Positions 1 to 9,022 of a stretch of 64,000 nucleotides of DNA are shown here, one piece after another. The notes under the pieces were generated by a model. It searched no databases. It saw only the letters and a program-made list of their open reading frames with translations, and was not told the origin of the DNA. Numbering within the stretch: position 1 is the first letter of the stretch; each line of letters starts with the position of its first letter. The stretch is from Streptomyces sp. NRRL F-5122 (GTDB taxonomy: Bacteria > Actinomycetota > Actinomycetes > Streptomycetales > Streptomycetaceae), in contig NZ_LMWH01000001.1 of NCBI RefSeq assembly GCF_001507435.1, forward strand, positions 1-64,000, written 5' to 3'. The position numbers were made by a program, and so were the translations under genes.

Positions 1-95
1 GCGTTGACTTTTGGCACGCTGTTGAGTTCTCAAGGAACGGACGCTTCCTTCGTACTCACCCTTCCGGGCTTTCCTCCGGGCGCTTCCCTTCGGTG
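1..95 (-). ncRNA. 5' leader of an rRNA operon (16S lies beyond the left edge)
   Basis: Read on the minus strand, this stretch ends in the conserved Streptomyces pre-16S leader, with the block TTCCTTGAGAACTCAACAGC. I recognise it as the antitermination/processing leader found just upstream of 16S rRNA in streptomycetes. Transcription runs leftwards, so the mature 16S must lie outside the window. No open frame here looks coding. The identification rests on recall of the leader rather than on a computed match. Confidence 0.8.
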
Positions 96-101
96 TTTCA
101 A

Positions 102-131
102 ACTCTATCAGTGTTTTTCCGTCTCTCTGAC
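102..131 (-). promoter_or_regulatory. rrn promoter, proximal
   Basis: On the minus strand the -10 hexamer TAGAGT (102-107) lies 18 bases after GTCAGA (126-131), just upstream of the rrn leader. The -35 match is weak but the -10 is good. Streptomyces rrn operons usually carry several tandem promoters, which fits a second copy of the same -10 farther upstream. Confidence 0.5.
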
Positions 132-240
132 CACCGCCCCGCAGACATGCAGAACGGGACCCCGAGATAGGATCCGACAAGTTTGGGTGCTGCCGGGCAA
201 CGACGCTTGGCTGCGTCGTCCGCCCCTAGGCAGGCACACG

Positions 241-270
241 ACTCTACACACGGCCCTGGAGCGGGCGCAA
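241..270 (-). promoter_or_regulatory. rrn promoter, distal
   Basis: On the minus strand TTGCGC (265-270) and TAGAGT (241-246) are separated by 18 bases. The -10 is identical to that of the proximal promoter at 102-107. Together they form a tandem vegetative promoter pair driving the leftward rRNA operon. Confidence 0.6.
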
Positions 271-415
271 ATCGTTTGGGCTGCGTTCCTAGGGCGCTCA
301 ACCCCTACGTCTCATGCGGAACCGGCACTTCATATGACATACGCTGCTGCCCAGTGCGCCGTCCGGGACAGGTAGCGACGGCCCATTTTGGATCTCCACC
401 CCTGGGAGGCTTCCC

Positions 416-865
416 ATGACCACCGTGACGTCCCCGCTGGCAGGACGTGCCATCGGACTGGCCGCAGTACCCGACCCCGTCTTCTCCGGAGCGATGGTCG
501 GTCCCGGCACGGCGATCGATCCCGTGCGCGAGCCCATGGATGCCGTCTCCCCCGTCGACGGGGTCATCGTCTCCCTTCACCCGCACGCGTTCGTCGTGGT
601 CGACGGAGAGGGTCACGGTGTACTGACCCACCTGGGCATCGACACGGTCCAGCTCAACGGCGAGGGCTTCGAACTGCTCGTCAACAAGGGCGACACCGTC
701 ACGCGTGGTCAGTCGGTGGTCCGCTGGAACCCCGCCGCCGTCGAGGAGGCCGGCAAGTCGCCGGTGTGCCCGGTGGTGGCCCTCGAGGCGACAGCCGACT
801 CCCTCTCCGCTCTGCGCGAGGACGGCGATCTGAAGCCGGGCGACCAGCTCTTCACCTGGCAGTGA
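416..865 (+). CDS. crr: PTS glucose-type enzyme IIA (IIA-Crr)
   Basis: This 149-residue soluble phosphocarrier accepts phosphate from HPr and passes it to membrane IIBC permeases; in Streptomyces it serves the N-acetylglucosamine and other PTS systems. The EIIA type 1 fold covers nearly the whole protein. His72, in the motif THLGIDTV, is the expected phosphorylated residue, and His57 matches the second active-site His of the family. The ATG follows a clear GGGAGG site. ptsI lies 96 bp downstream on the same strand, so the two are probably co-transcribed. The rrn promoters point the other way from the shared upstream region. I could not see a clear DasR operator before this gene, although the S. 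coelicolor orthologue is known to be DasR-linked. Confidence 0.95.
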   Translation: MTTVTSPLAGRAIGLAAVPDPVFSGAMVGPGTAIDPVREPMDAVSPVDGVIVSLHPHAFVVVDGEGHGVLTHLGIDTVQLNGEGFELLVNKGDTVTRGQSVVRWNPAAVEEAGKSPVCPVVALEATADSLSALREDGDLKPGDQLFTWQ

Positions 866-961
866 CGCCTGCGCCGTACTGAACGGCGCCGCCGTACCGG
901 ACGGCAGTACAGACAACCTTCGCGGTGGCCGTACCCGCCGCATGACTCGGAGACGGGTGAG

Positions 962-2632
962 ATGGAGACAACGCTGCGAGGCGTCGGTGTGAGCCACGGC
1001 GTGGCGATCGGCGAGGTCCGGCACATGGGGACCGCGGTGCTCGAGCCCCCGGCCAAGCAGATTCCTGCGGAGGACGCGGGGCGCGAACAGGGGCGCGCAC
1101 GCCAGGCCGTGGACGCCGTGGCAGCCGACCTGATCGCGCGCGGCAACCTGGCCGGTGGCGAGGCCCAGGCGGTGCTGGAGGCCCAGGCCCTGATGGCCCA
1201 GGACCCGGAGCTGATGGCGGATGTGGAGCGTCGTATCGCAGTCGGCAGCACGGCCGAGCGCGCCGTCTACGACGCGTTCGCCGCGTACCGCGAGCTGCTG
1301 GCGAACGCCGGGGAGTACCTGGCCGGTCGCGTGGCCGACCTCGATGACGTGCGGAACCGTATCGTCGCGCGTCTCCTCGGCGTCCCTATGCCGGGCGTAC
1401 CCGACAGCGACGAGCCCTACGTCCTGGTGGCCCGTGACCTCGCACCCGCCGACACGGCCCTGCTGGACCCGGCCCTGGTGCTCGGCTTCGTCACCGAAGA
1501 GGGCGGCCCGACCAGCCACAGCGCGATCCTGGCGCGGGCGCTCGGTGTTCCCGCCGTCGTGGCGCTGCCGGGTGCGGGTGAGCTTTCCGAGGGCACCGTG
1601 ATCGCCGTCGACGGCAGCACCGGCGAGATCTTCGTGAACCCGAGCGACGAGAAGAAGGGGCAGCTCGAGGCCTCGGCCGCCGAGCGCAAGGCCGCCCTGG
1701 CCGCCTCGACCGGACCGGGTGCCACTGCGGACGGTCACAAGATGCCGCTGCTGGCGAACGTCGGTGGGCCCGCCGATGTGCCGGCCGCTGTCGAGGCGGG
1801 GGCCGAAGGTGTCGGTCTGTTCCGCACGGAGTTCCTTTTCCTGGACGACAGCAAGAGCGCCCCGTCCGAGGAGAAGCAGGGCGCGGCCTACCGCCAGGTG
1901 CTCGAGGCGTTCCCCGAGGGCCGAGTCGTCGTGCGGGTGCTGGACGCCGGCGCGGACAAGCCGCTCGACTTCCTGACCCCGTCGGACGAGCCGAACCCGG
2001 CGCTGGGCGTGCGCGGCCTGCGCACCCTGCTCGACCACCCGGAGGTGCTCCGCACCCAGCTCACCGCGCTCGCGAAGGCCGCGGAGGGGCTGCCCGTCCA
2101 CCTCGAGGTCATGGCGCCGATGGTCGCCGACCGCTCCGACGCCAAGGCGTTCGCGGACGCGTGCCGCGATGCCGGGCTGCACGCGAAGTTCGGTGCCATG
2201 GTGGAGATCCCCTCGGCGGCGCTGCGGGCTCGGTCGATCCTGCAGGAGGTCGAGTTCCTGTCGCTGGGCACGAACGACCTCGCGCAGTACACGTTCGCCG
2301 CGGACCGTCAGGTGGGTGCGGTGTCGCGTCTGCAGGATCCGTGGCAGCCCGCGCTGCTCGACCTGGTCGCGCTGTCCGCCGACGCGGCGAAGGCCGAGGG
2401 CAAGAGCTGCGGTGTCTGTGGCGAGGCCGCGTCGGACCCGCTCCTCGCCTGTGTGCTGACGGGGCTGGGTGTCACCTCCCTCTCCATGGGTGCGGCCTCG
2501 ATCCCGTACGTCCGGGCGACGCTGGCCAAGTACACGCTGGCGCAGTGCGAGCGCGCCGCTGCGGCCGCTCGTGCCACGGACACGGCCGACGAGGCGCGCA
2601 CCGCGGCCCAGGCGGTGCTGTCAGGCGAATGA
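962..2632 (+). CDS. ptsI: PTS enzyme I (phosphoenolpyruvate-protein phosphotransferase)
   Basis: This 556-residue cytoplasmic enzyme transfers phosphate from PEP to HPr as the first step of the sugar PTS. The N-terminal swivelling domain carries the phospho-His motif GGPTSHSAILAR with His186. The C-terminal PEP-binding TIM barrel includes the substrate motif FRTEFLF and the active-site Cys in GVCGEAASDP. The length is normal for the family. ATG 962 has a GGAGA-like site a few bases upstream. Gene order crr-ptsI is the same as in other streptomycetes. A hairpin at 2666-2693 ends the unit. Confidence 0.96.
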   Translation: METTLRGVGVSHGVAIGEVRHMGTAVLEPPAKQIPAEDAGREQGRARQAVDAVAADLIARGNLAGGEAQAVLEAQALMAQDPELMADVERRIAVGSTAERAVYDAFAAYRELLANAGEYLAGRVADLDDVRNRIVARLLGVPMPGVPDSDEPYVLVARDLAPADTALLDPALVLGFVTEEGGPTSHSAILARALGVPAVVALPGAGELSEGTVIAVDGSTGEIFVNPSDEKKGQLEASAAERKAALAASTGPGATADGHKMPLLANVGGPADVPAAVEAGAEGVGLFRTEFLFLDDSKSAPSEEKQGAAYRQVLEAFPEGRVVVRVLDAGADKPLDFLTPSDEPNPALGVRGLRTLLDHPEVLRTQLTALAKAAEGLPVHLEVMAPMVADRSDAKAFADACRDAGLHAKFGAMVEIPSAALRARSILQEVEFLSLGTNDLAQYTFAADRQVGAVSRLQDPWQPALLDLVALSADAAKAEGKSCGVCGEAASDPLLACVLTGLGVTSLSMGAASIPYVRATLAKYTLAQCERAAAAARATDTADEARTAAQAVLSGE

Positions 2633-2665
2633 TCCGGGCGGCGGCACTACGACGTCGTACGACGG

Positions 2666-2693
2666 AGGCGTCCCACCTGCGGGTGGGGCGCCT
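2666..2693 (+). terminator. terminator after ptsI
   Basis: A stem of about 12 bp (arms 2666-2677 and 2682-2693, one G.U pair, 4-base loop) starts 33 bp after the ptsI stop. It lies between converging genes, so it may serve both directions. Confidence 0.65.
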
Positions 2694-2764
2694 TCGCTCG
2701 TTCACGCCCGTCCGCGCCGATCGGCTCCTTGTGCCGGCGCTCCCCACGTGTTTGTCCCCGGCGG

Positions 2765-3664
2765 TCAGGCCCGTCCGTGGGTGTGACCGCTCGGCGGTCC
2801 GTCCTCCCCGAGGTCGGGCGGAAAGCAGTAGTCGACACCGGACTCGGGTGGGACGAGGTCGCCGGACTCTACGTCGGTGCAGTAGGCGTCGAAGACCTCT
2901 CCCGCGGTGAGCGGCTCCAGGCGTCCGCCGCGCAGGCGCCAGCCGTGGACGCGGTCCGCCGTGTCGGGTGCGGACGTGCGCATGACGAGTCCGCCGACGC
3001 TGTGGGTGGCCATGCCCAGGGCCAGGACGGAGGTGAATTCGAGGGCTTCCGTCTCGTCTACACGGGACGTGCCGTCGGGGCTTTCGCCGGCGTTGAGCAC
3101 GGCGATGAGTGTTTCGGCCGGTGCCGAGACGCTGAGGACGAGATGGCGGTGGCCGGGGCTCGCGGTGTCGAGGATGCGGGTGAGGAGCCGGGCGGCCTGG
3201 GCGAACGAGGCGCGTCCGATGTCCTCTCCGCAGGAGGCGCAGGTGCCGAGGTCGGCGAGGACGGTGGTCGCGTACTGCCAAGTGGCCTGGCGTACGGCCT
3301 CGTCGACCAGGTCCGGGAGCAGTTCGGCCAGCGGCTGCCCCTCGTACGGAACGGTCGGTCCCGTCGCGGCCAGTTCCGCCGTGAAGCGGGTGCGGCTGGC
3401 CGCGGCGTCCGGTTCCAGGCCGATGTCGGCGCAGAAATCCGCGTACTCCTCCGGGTCGAAGAGGGCGACCCTGGTGTGGCCGCCTTGGGCGGCGAGCGTC
3501 CTGAGCAGGGCTTCCACCTGCTCGAGGTAGGTCGTGTGGTCCTCGAAGGTGAAGGTGCGGTAGCGCCGCATCGCGGTGAAGTCGTGGTCGTCGGTCAACA
3601 GGCCGATGGTGCCGGCGATTTCGCGGCGCAGGACACTGCGCATGCTCTGGTCGGTGTGCGGCAT
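2765..3664 (-). CDS. conserved hypothetical protein
   Basis: I do not recognise a characterised family. The 299-residue protein is acidic and soluble, has no signal peptide or membrane segment, and contains one CxxC pair (CASCGED) near the middle. The ATG at 3664 follows a GGGGGAA site. A longer frame back to 3733 would cross the tandem repeat and lacks a ribosome site, so I rejected it. It stands alone on the minus strand, convergent with ptsI, and the gene upstream on the same strand is separated from it by a hairpin. A perfect 17-bp tandem repeat lies 10 bases upstream of the start codon and may control it. Confidence 0.8.
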   Translation of the reverse strand: MPHTDQSMRSVLRREIAGTIGLLTDDHDFTAMRRYRTFTFEDHTTYLEQVEALLRTLAAQGGHTRVALFDPEEYADFCADIGLEPDAAASRTRFTAELAATGPTVPYEGQPLAELLPDLVDEAVRQATWQYATTVLADLGTCASCGEDIGRASFAQAARLLTRILDTASPGHRHLVLSVSAPAETLIAVLNAGESPDGTSRVDETEALEFTSVLALGMATHSVGGLVMRTSAPDTADRVHGWRLRGGRLEPLTAGEVFDAYCTDVESGDLVPPESGVDYCFPPDLGEDGPPSGHTHGRA

Positions 3665-3674
3665 TCTTCCCCCT

Positions 3675-3708
3675 GTGTACGGTCGATCGATGTGTACGGT
3701 CGATCGAT
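3675..3708. repeat. perfect 17-bp tandem repeat, possible operator
   Basis: Two head-to-tail copies of GTGTACGGTCGATCGAT (3675-3691 and 3692-3708) are identical at every base. They occupy the 5' leader or promoter of the minus-strand hypothetical gene at 3664. Each copy contains the palindrome ATCGAT. Spacing of 17 bp puts repeated sites on partly different helix faces. Function is unknown. Confidence 0.85.
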
Positions 3709-3735
3709 CCTCACTCACAGTAATCGTGACCACTG

Positions 3736-3782
3736 ACAGCGACGCCCCGCGGTGGCCGTGCGGCCTTCGCGGGGCGTGCTGT
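3736..3782 (-). terminator. terminator after acetoacetyl-CoA synthetase
   Basis: Arms at 3736-3751 and 3768-3782 pair over about 15 bp with one mismatch and a 16-base loop. The hairpin lies 20 bp beyond the stop of the minus-strand synthetase gene. Confidence 0.7.
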
Positions 3783-3802
3783 CCGTGTACGCGGGGAGAG
3801 GG

Positions 3803-5770
3803 TCAGGCGCGCTTGCGGGCCAGATCCTCGTAGAAGTGCAGAAGATCCAGGTCGTCGATGGAGCCCGGGTTGACGGCCTTCTCCAGGGGGGTGCCCTGGA
3901 GGAGGCGCTTGACGGGGACCTCGATACGTTTGCCGGTGAGCGTGTGCGGGATGCCCGGGACCTCGATGATCTCGTCGGGGAGGTGGCGCGGGGAGAGCTG
4001 TTCCCGGATGGTCTGCTTGATGCGGTGCACCAGGTCTTCGTCCAGGGCGGCTCCGGGCACCAGGTGGACGAAGAGGGGCATCCAGTAGCCGCCGTCGGGC
4101 TGTTCGATGCCGATGACGAGGGACTCCTTGATCTCCGGAAGGCGCTCCACGGCTTCGTAGATGTCGGCCGAGCCCATGCGGACTCCCTGCCGGTTCAGTG
4201 TGGAGTCCGAACGGCCGTGGATGACCACCGAGCCGCGGGAGGTGACGGTGATCCAGTCGCCGTGCCGCCACACTCCGGGATACATGTCGAAGTAGCTGTC
4301 GTGGTAGCGGCTGCCGTCGGGGTCGTTCCAGAAGCGGATCGGCATGGACGGCATCGGGTTGGTGACGACCAGTTCACCGACCTCGCCGACGACCGGCCTG
4401 CCGCTGGGGTCCCAGGACTGCAGGTCGGTGCCGAGGCAGGGTGCCTGGAGTTCGCCGATGTACACGGGAAGGGTCGGGACGGCCCCGGCGAAACAGGAGC
4501 ACACGTCCGTACCACCGCTGACCGAGGCGATCCACAGGTCGTCGCGCACCTCGTCGTGCAGCCAACTGAATCCGTCCGGCGGCAGGGGCGATCCGGTGGT
4601 GGCCACGCACTGGACGCGGCTGAGGTCGTGATCGCGTCCGGGGTGCACCCCGGCCTTGCGGCAGGCCATGACGTACGCGGCGGACGTGCCGAAGAGGGTG
4701 GCCCCGGTGCGTTCGGCGATGCGCCATTGGGCGCCGGTGTCGGGATGGCCGGGGCTGCCGTCGTAGAGCACGATCGTGGTACCCGTCAGAAGGCCGGAGA
4801 CGAGGAAGTTCCACATCATCCAGCCGGTGGACGTGTACCAGAAGAAGCGGTCCTCGGGGCCGAGGTCGCAGTGCAGGCCGATCTGCTTGAGGTGCTCGAT
4901 CAGGATGCCGCCCTGGGACTGGACGATGGCCTTGGGCAGACCGGTCGTGCCCGAGGAGTACAGCACCCACAGCGGGTGGTCGAACGGGACCTGCTCGAAG
5001 AGGGGCTCGGTGTCGGCGGAGGTCAGATCCGACCATTCCAGGGCGCCTTCGGGGGTGTCCGTCCCGAGAAGCGGGATGTGCACGACGGCACGCAGGGTCG
5101 GCAGTTCCCGGCGCAGCTCGGCGACGATCTCCCGGCGGTCGTGCTCCTTGGCGCCGTAGCGATAGCCGTCGACCGTGAACAGCAGGACGGGCTCGACCTG
5201 TTGAAAGCGGTCCAGGACGCTGCGGGCCCCGAAGTCGGGGGCGCAGGAGGTCCACACGCCGCCGACCGCGGCCGTGGCGAGGAGGGCGACGACGGCCTGC
5301 GGGATGTTGGGGACGTAGGCGCTGACGCGGTCGCCGGGGCGTACGCCGAGCGCGCGCAGTTCGGCGGCCAGGGAACCGACCTGCCGGCGCAGTTCGGCCC
5401 AGGTGACCGGGCGGGGTTCGTGCGTCTCGTCGACGGCCAGCAGTGCGGGCTCGTCGGGGCGCGCGGCCGAGGCGCGCAGGGCGTGTTCGGCGTAGTTGAG
5501 CGTCGCCCCGGGGAACCATTCGGCACCCGGCATGGACCGGTCGCCCAGCACACGTGTGTACGGCGTGGAGAACCGGACGTCGAACCATTCCGTGACGGCT
5601 TTCCAGAAGGTGTCCAGCTCGTCCACCGACCAGCGGTGCAGGGCCGCGTAGCCGCCCTCGGCGGGTGCTCCGTGCCGCTCGGCCGCCCAGGCCTGGAACC
5701 TGGTGATCTGCGCCCGGGCGATGGCATCGGCGTCGGGCTGCCAGAGCGGGGTGGGGTTCGCTGGGGTCAT
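3803..5770 (-). CDS. acetoacetyl-CoA synthetase
   Basis: This 655-residue ANL-family ligase probably activates acetoacetate to acetoacetyl-CoA with ATP, feeding ketone-body carbon into central metabolism. The AMP-binding loop YSSGTTGLPKAI, the GW(M)MWNF block and a C-terminal domain ending in the catalytic-lysine motif TLTGKRIEVPVK are all present. Overall sequence and length match AacS rather than acetyl-CoA synthetase, which would carry a different N-terminus. The ATG at 5770 follows GGGAG. It is divergent from the GH31 gene. A long open frame continues upstream over the divergent gene but has no coding support beyond 5770. Confidence 0.92.
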   Translation of the reverse strand: MTPANPTPLWQPDADAIARAQITRFQAWAAERHGAPAEGGYAALHRWSVDELDTFWKAVTEWFDVRFSTPYTRVLGDRSMPGAEWFPGATLNYAEHALRASAARPDEPALLAVDETHEPRPVTWAELRRQVGSLAAELRALGVRPGDRVSAYVPNIPQAVVALLATAAVGGVWTSCAPDFGARSVLDRFQQVEPVLLFTVDGYRYGAKEHDRREIVAELRRELPTLRAVVHIPLLGTDTPEGALEWSDLTSADTEPLFEQVPFDHPLWVLYSSGTTGLPKAIVQSQGGILIEHLKQIGLHCDLGPEDRFFWYTSTGWMMWNFLVSGLLTGTTIVLYDGSPGHPDTGAQWRIAERTGATLFGTSAAYVMACRKAGVHPGRDHDLSRVQCVATTGSPLPPDGFSWLHDEVRDDLWIASVSGGTDVCSCFAGAVPTLPVYIGELQAPCLGTDLQSWDPSGRPVVGEVGELVVTNPMPSMPIRFWNDPDGSRYHDSYFDMYPGVWRHGDWITVTSRGSVVIHGRSDSTLNRQGVRMGSADIYEAVERLPEIKESLVIGIEQPDGGYWMPLFVHLVPGAALDEDLVHRIKQTIREQLSPRHLPDEIIEVPGIPHTLTGKRIEVPVKRLLQGTPLEKAVNPGSIDDLDLLHFYEDLARKRA

Positions 5771-5983
5771 GGGGCGGCTCCCGGACTGTGCGCGTCGTGT
5801 GCGTGGTCCGCGCACGGGCTGGGGTGTGCGCGATACGCGGCTGACACGGACGATGCCATGTGATCGACTTCTGCACCAGGGTGCGCCACACATAGTTGGC
5901 ATCGTGAAGCTGTGCTCCCGGCACGGGTGAACGACAGTTGAACGGCACCCGTGTACGGGGACGTCAATGGCAGGGTGAGCAGC

Positions 5984-8350
5984 ATGGACGGTCGTGACCT
6001 GGTGCGTTCGGTGAAGGCGGTCGGTTCGGGGGGCGCGGCGCAGGGCCTGCGCACGGTGCGGGCCGCGTGGCGCAGGAGGCGCACCGACGCCATCGGGTTG
6101 GCGCGGCGGGGGGCCGAGCGTGCGCGGGTGCCCGGGCCGGTGCAGGAGGCGGTGCCGGGGCCGGGCGGCGGTGTCGTGCGGTTCGCCCGTGCCGAACTGC
6201 GGATCACGGTCGCGGTGACCGGCGCGGTCTTCTGGGGATGGGACGGGGCCGGCCCGGAGCCGTCGTACGCCCTCGCGGGCCGCTGCCCCCGACCGGATCC
6301 CCGGGCCGCGCTGGAACCGGACAAGGACGGCGGCTGGCGGGTCGTGGCGGAGCGCGTCACGGTCGTGGTGTCGCGGCACGGGGCGGTCGAGGTGCGGACA
6401 CCCGGCGGGGTGATCCTGCGCCGTGATCTGCCGCCGCGCTGGTGGGAGCCGGTGGACGGGGGCACGGCCCGCTGGATGCAGCGGTCCGAAGTGCCGTCGG
6501 ACGCCCGGTTCTTCGGACTCGGTGGCCGGGCCGCGGGACCCCGGTTGCGTGACGGGACGTACCGGCTGTGGAACACGGATCCCGGGCAGCCGTTCGCGCC
6601 CGGCGACGATCCCCTGTACATCACGATGCCGGTGCAGATGGTGGTGGCCGACGCGGCCACCCATCTGGTGTTCCACGACACGTCCTGGGACGGCACGGTG
6701 ACGTTGCGCGAGGGCCGGGAGGGTGCGGGCTCCGGGCACGACCGGGCGGGCGTCTGCGAGGTGCGGATGGACGGCGGGCCGCTGCGCTGCTGGGTGATCG
6801 TGGGCACTCCCGCTCGTGTGCTGCGCGTGTGGGCGTCGCTGACCGGGGCGCCGGCCCTGCCGCCCGCGTGGGCGCTGGGGCATCATCACGCACGGTGGGG
6901 CTTCGGCAGCGAGCAGGAGGTGCGGCGGATCGTCGCGGGCTACCAGGAGCGCGGCCTTGCCCTCGACGCCGTGCATCTCGACATCGACCACTACGACGGC
7001 CACCGGGTGTTCACGGCGGACCGGGACCGCTTTCCCAAGCTGCCGTCCCTGGCAGAGGAGTTGCGCCGGGACGGCATCCGGCTGGTGTCGATCGTCGACC
7101 CCGCGGTCAAGGCCGAGCCGGGCAACGCCGTGTACCACAGCGGTAGCGCCGAGGACGCCTTCGTACGGGACGCGTCGGGCCGGCTCGTCGAAGGCGTCGT
7201 ATGGCCGGGGGACTGCGTCTATCCCGATTTCACCGACCCACGCGTGCGCCGGTGGTGGGGCGGCCTGTACGAGGAGCGTCTCGGACAGGGTTTCTCGGGG
7301 TTCTGGCACGACATGAACGAACCGGTGTCCTTCACCGCCTTCGGGGAGAACACCCTGCCCCGCTCGGCCCGGCACTCGCTCGAGGGGCGCGGCGGTGACC
7401 ACCGGGAGGGCCACAACGTGTACGCGTTGGGCATGGCCCGCGCCGCGTTCGAGGGGTTGCGCGCCCTCGTCCCCGAGGAGAGGCCGTTCCTCTTCTCGCG
7501 CTCGGGGTGGGCCGGCATGCAGCGCTACGGAGGGTCGTGGTCCGGGGACGTGGCCACGGGCTGGCCCGGACTGCGCGCCTCGTTGTCCCTGGTGATGGGC
7601 CTCGGGCTGTGCGGGGTCCCGTACTCCGGGCCGGATGTGGGCGGTTTCGACGGGAACCCGTCGCCGGAGCTGTACCTGCGCTGGTTCCAGCTCGCCTCGT
7701 ACCTGCCGCTGTTCCGGACGCACGCGAGCCTGCGGGCCGGGCGCCGTGAACCCTGGGAGTTCGGCGACGAAGTCCTCGAGCACGCGCGCGTGGCGCTCGC
7801 CGAGCGGCGCCGTCTGCTGCCCTACTTCGTCACGCTGGCGCATCTGGCGCGCCGTACGGGCGCGCCCTATGTACGTCCGCTGTGGTGGAGCAATCCGGAG
7901 AACCGGGAATTGAGGGACTGCGAGGACGCGTTCCTGCTCGGCGACAGCCTCCTGGTGGCGCCGGTGCTGGAGTCGGGGGTGCGCCGCCGGACCGTGTCGC
8001 TGCCGCGGGGACGCTGGTACGACACGTCGACCGAGGTGGCGTATCGGGGGCCGGCGCACGTGGAGGTGGACGCCCCACTGGGGCGCGTTCCGGTGTTCGC
8101 GCGCGCGGGCGCCGTGCTGCCCGTGCAGGGCGAGGACGGCGGTCTCGCGCTGGAGGTGTGGGCGCCGGCACGCGGCCGGTCCGGGGGCGGACTGGTGGTG
8201 CCGGACGCGGGCGACGGTTGGGCGGAACCCGAGATCGAGCGGTATGTCACGCGGTGGAAGGGCCGCAAACTGGTGATACGGCGGGACGGGGACGGCGACG
8301 GCGGGGAACCGGCGCGTCCGGTGCGGCTGCGGGGGCAGGGCCACGCATGA
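5984..8350 (+). CDS. glycoside hydrolase family 31, probable alpha-glucosidase
   Basis: This is a 788-residue cytoplasmic enzyme with no signal peptide. The GH31 nucleophile is Asp443 in WHDMNEPVSF, and the acid/base is Asp522 in SWSGDVATGW. The N-terminal beta-sandwich, the (beta/alpha)8 barrel and the C-terminal beta domains are all of normal size. The likely substrate is an alpha-linked glucose oligosaccharide, but xylosidase or transglycosylase activity cannot be excluded from sequence. I chose ATG 5984 behind an AGGGTGAG site; GTG 5975 is possible. The upstream region holds an inverted repeat CACGGGTG/CACCCGTG (5922-5929 and 5946-5953) that could be a sugar-regulator operator. Confidence 0.9.
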   Translation: MDGRDLVRSVKAVGSGGAAQGLRTVRAAWRRRRTDAIGLARRGAERARVPGPVQEAVPGPGGGVVRFARAELRITVAVTGAVFWGWDGAGPEPSYALAGRCPRPDPRAALEPDKDGGWRVVAERVTVVVSRHGAVEVRTPGGVILRRDLPPRWWEPVDGGTARWMQRSEVPSDARFFGLGGRAAGPRLRDGTYRLWNTDPGQPFAPGDDPLYITMPVQMVVADAATHLVFHDTSWDGTVTLREGREGAGSGHDRAGVCEVRMDGGPLRCWVIVGTPARVLRVWASLTGAPALPPAWALGHHHARWGFGSEQEVRRIVAGYQERGLALDAVHLDIDHYDGHRVFTADRDRFPKLPSLAEELRRDGIRLVSIVDPAVKAEPGNAVYHSGSAEDAFVRDASGRLVEGVVWPGDCVYPDFTDPRVRRWWGGLYEERLGQGFSGFWHDMNEPVSFTAFGENTLPRSARHSLEGRGGDHREGHNVYALGMARAAFEGLRALVPEERPFLFSRSGWAGMQRYGGSWSGDVATGWPGLRASLSLVMGLGLCGVPYSGPDVGGFDGNPSPELYLRWFQLASYLPLFRTHASLRAGRREPWEFGDEVLEHARVALAERRRLLPYFVTLAHLARRTGAPYVRPLWWSNPENRELRDCEDAFLLGDSLLVAPVLESGVRRRTVSLPRGRWYDTSTEVAYRGPAHVEVDAPLGRVPVFARAGAVLPVQGEDGGLALEVWAPARGRSGGGLVVPDAGDGWAEPEIERYVTRWKGRKLVIRRDGDGDGGEPARPVRLRGQGHA

Positions 8351-8404
8351 TCCCGGTGGGGGCGCGCATGTCTGCCCCGCGCACCTTCACTTCCGCCGGG
8401 GCCG

Positions 8405-8433
8405 GGGCGGGACGCTCAGGTGTCGTCCCGCCC
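8405..8433. terminator. bidirectional terminator
   Basis: A perfect 10-bp stem (8405-8414 and 8424-8433) with a 9-base loop lies between the convergent GH31 and Nudix genes, 5 bp from the Nudix stop. Confidence 0.75.
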
Positions 8434-8438
8434 ATGGC

Positions 8439-8975
8439 TCATACGTAGCGGCCTTCGAACCATCCCTGCACCACCAGTGTGTGCAGCGGGAAGGCGAGTT
8501 CGGCCGGGCGGCGCAGCAGATGCCAGCCCTCCGTCTCGTCCGTGGAGCCGGCGGGCGGCAGGTCGGCGGCGGGCCGCTCAGGGAGCAGGCCGAACAGCAG
8601 GAGATGGCCGTCGGGCGAGCTCATGGCGTCGACGAGCCGCACGTCGCGGGCCGCCGCGTCGATGCCGGTCTCCTCCTTGAGTTCCCGGACGAGGGCATGT
8701 CGCCAGTCCTCTCGGTGTTCGATGAACCCTCCGGGGAGAGCGGTGCCCCCACGAGCGGGCGGGATGGTTCGGGTGATGACGACGAGGGCGGTGCCCTTGG
8801 TGTCGTACACGGGCTGGAGGGCCACGGCTACCGGAAGCGGATTGCGGTAGGCCACCGTGCCGCAGGTGGCGCAGGTGCGGGGCCAGTCGGAGACACCCTG
8901 GCCGAAGGGCGCTCCACAGCTCGAACAGTGCGAGCCCGGCACGGAGTCGGCGGATGCGAACGAGGATTCGGACAC
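8439..8975 (-). CDS. Nudix hydrolase with zinc ribbon
   Basis: The 178-residue protein starts with a zinc ribbon (CSSCG ... CATCG, 17 residues between the pairs). A Nudix domain follows, whose box (GGFIEHRED ... RELKEETGI) matches GX5EX7REUXEEXGU at every fixed position. The ribbon-plus-Nudix layout resembles NADH pyrophosphatase-like and ADP-ribose-type enzymes, but the substrate is not decided by sequence. It lies 47 bp downstream of the VanX-like gene on the same strand, so the two may share a transcript. Confidence 0.88.
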   Translation of the reverse strand: MSESSFASADSVPGSHCSSCGAPFGQGVSDWPRTCATCGTVAYRNPLPVAVALQPVYDTKGTALVVITRTIPPARGGTALPGGFIEHREDWRHALVRELKEETGIDAAARDVRLVDAMSSPDGHLLLFGLLPERPAADLPPAGSTDETEGWHLLRRPAELAFPLHTLVVQGWFEGRYV

Positions 8976-9022
8976 GGGGCGGACTGTATCCGATCACCGG
9001 GAGGACGTGCTCCGGGGGCGGC

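Noticed and set aside
305..2182. A 625-codon minus-strand open frame across crr and ptsI
   Set aside because: It is antisense to two certain genes and arises from their GC-rich third positions; the product is a His/Arg/Gly-rich sequence with no domain.
3752..5863. A 703-codon plus-strand frame over the synthetase gene
   Set aside because: Shadow of the minus-strand gene; composition is Gly/Val/Asp-rich as expected for a complementary frame.
5771..8344. Extension of the synthetase frame by 858 codons upstream
   Set aside because: The extra part is antisense to the GH31 gene and is not synthetase-like; ATG 5770 has a ribosome site.
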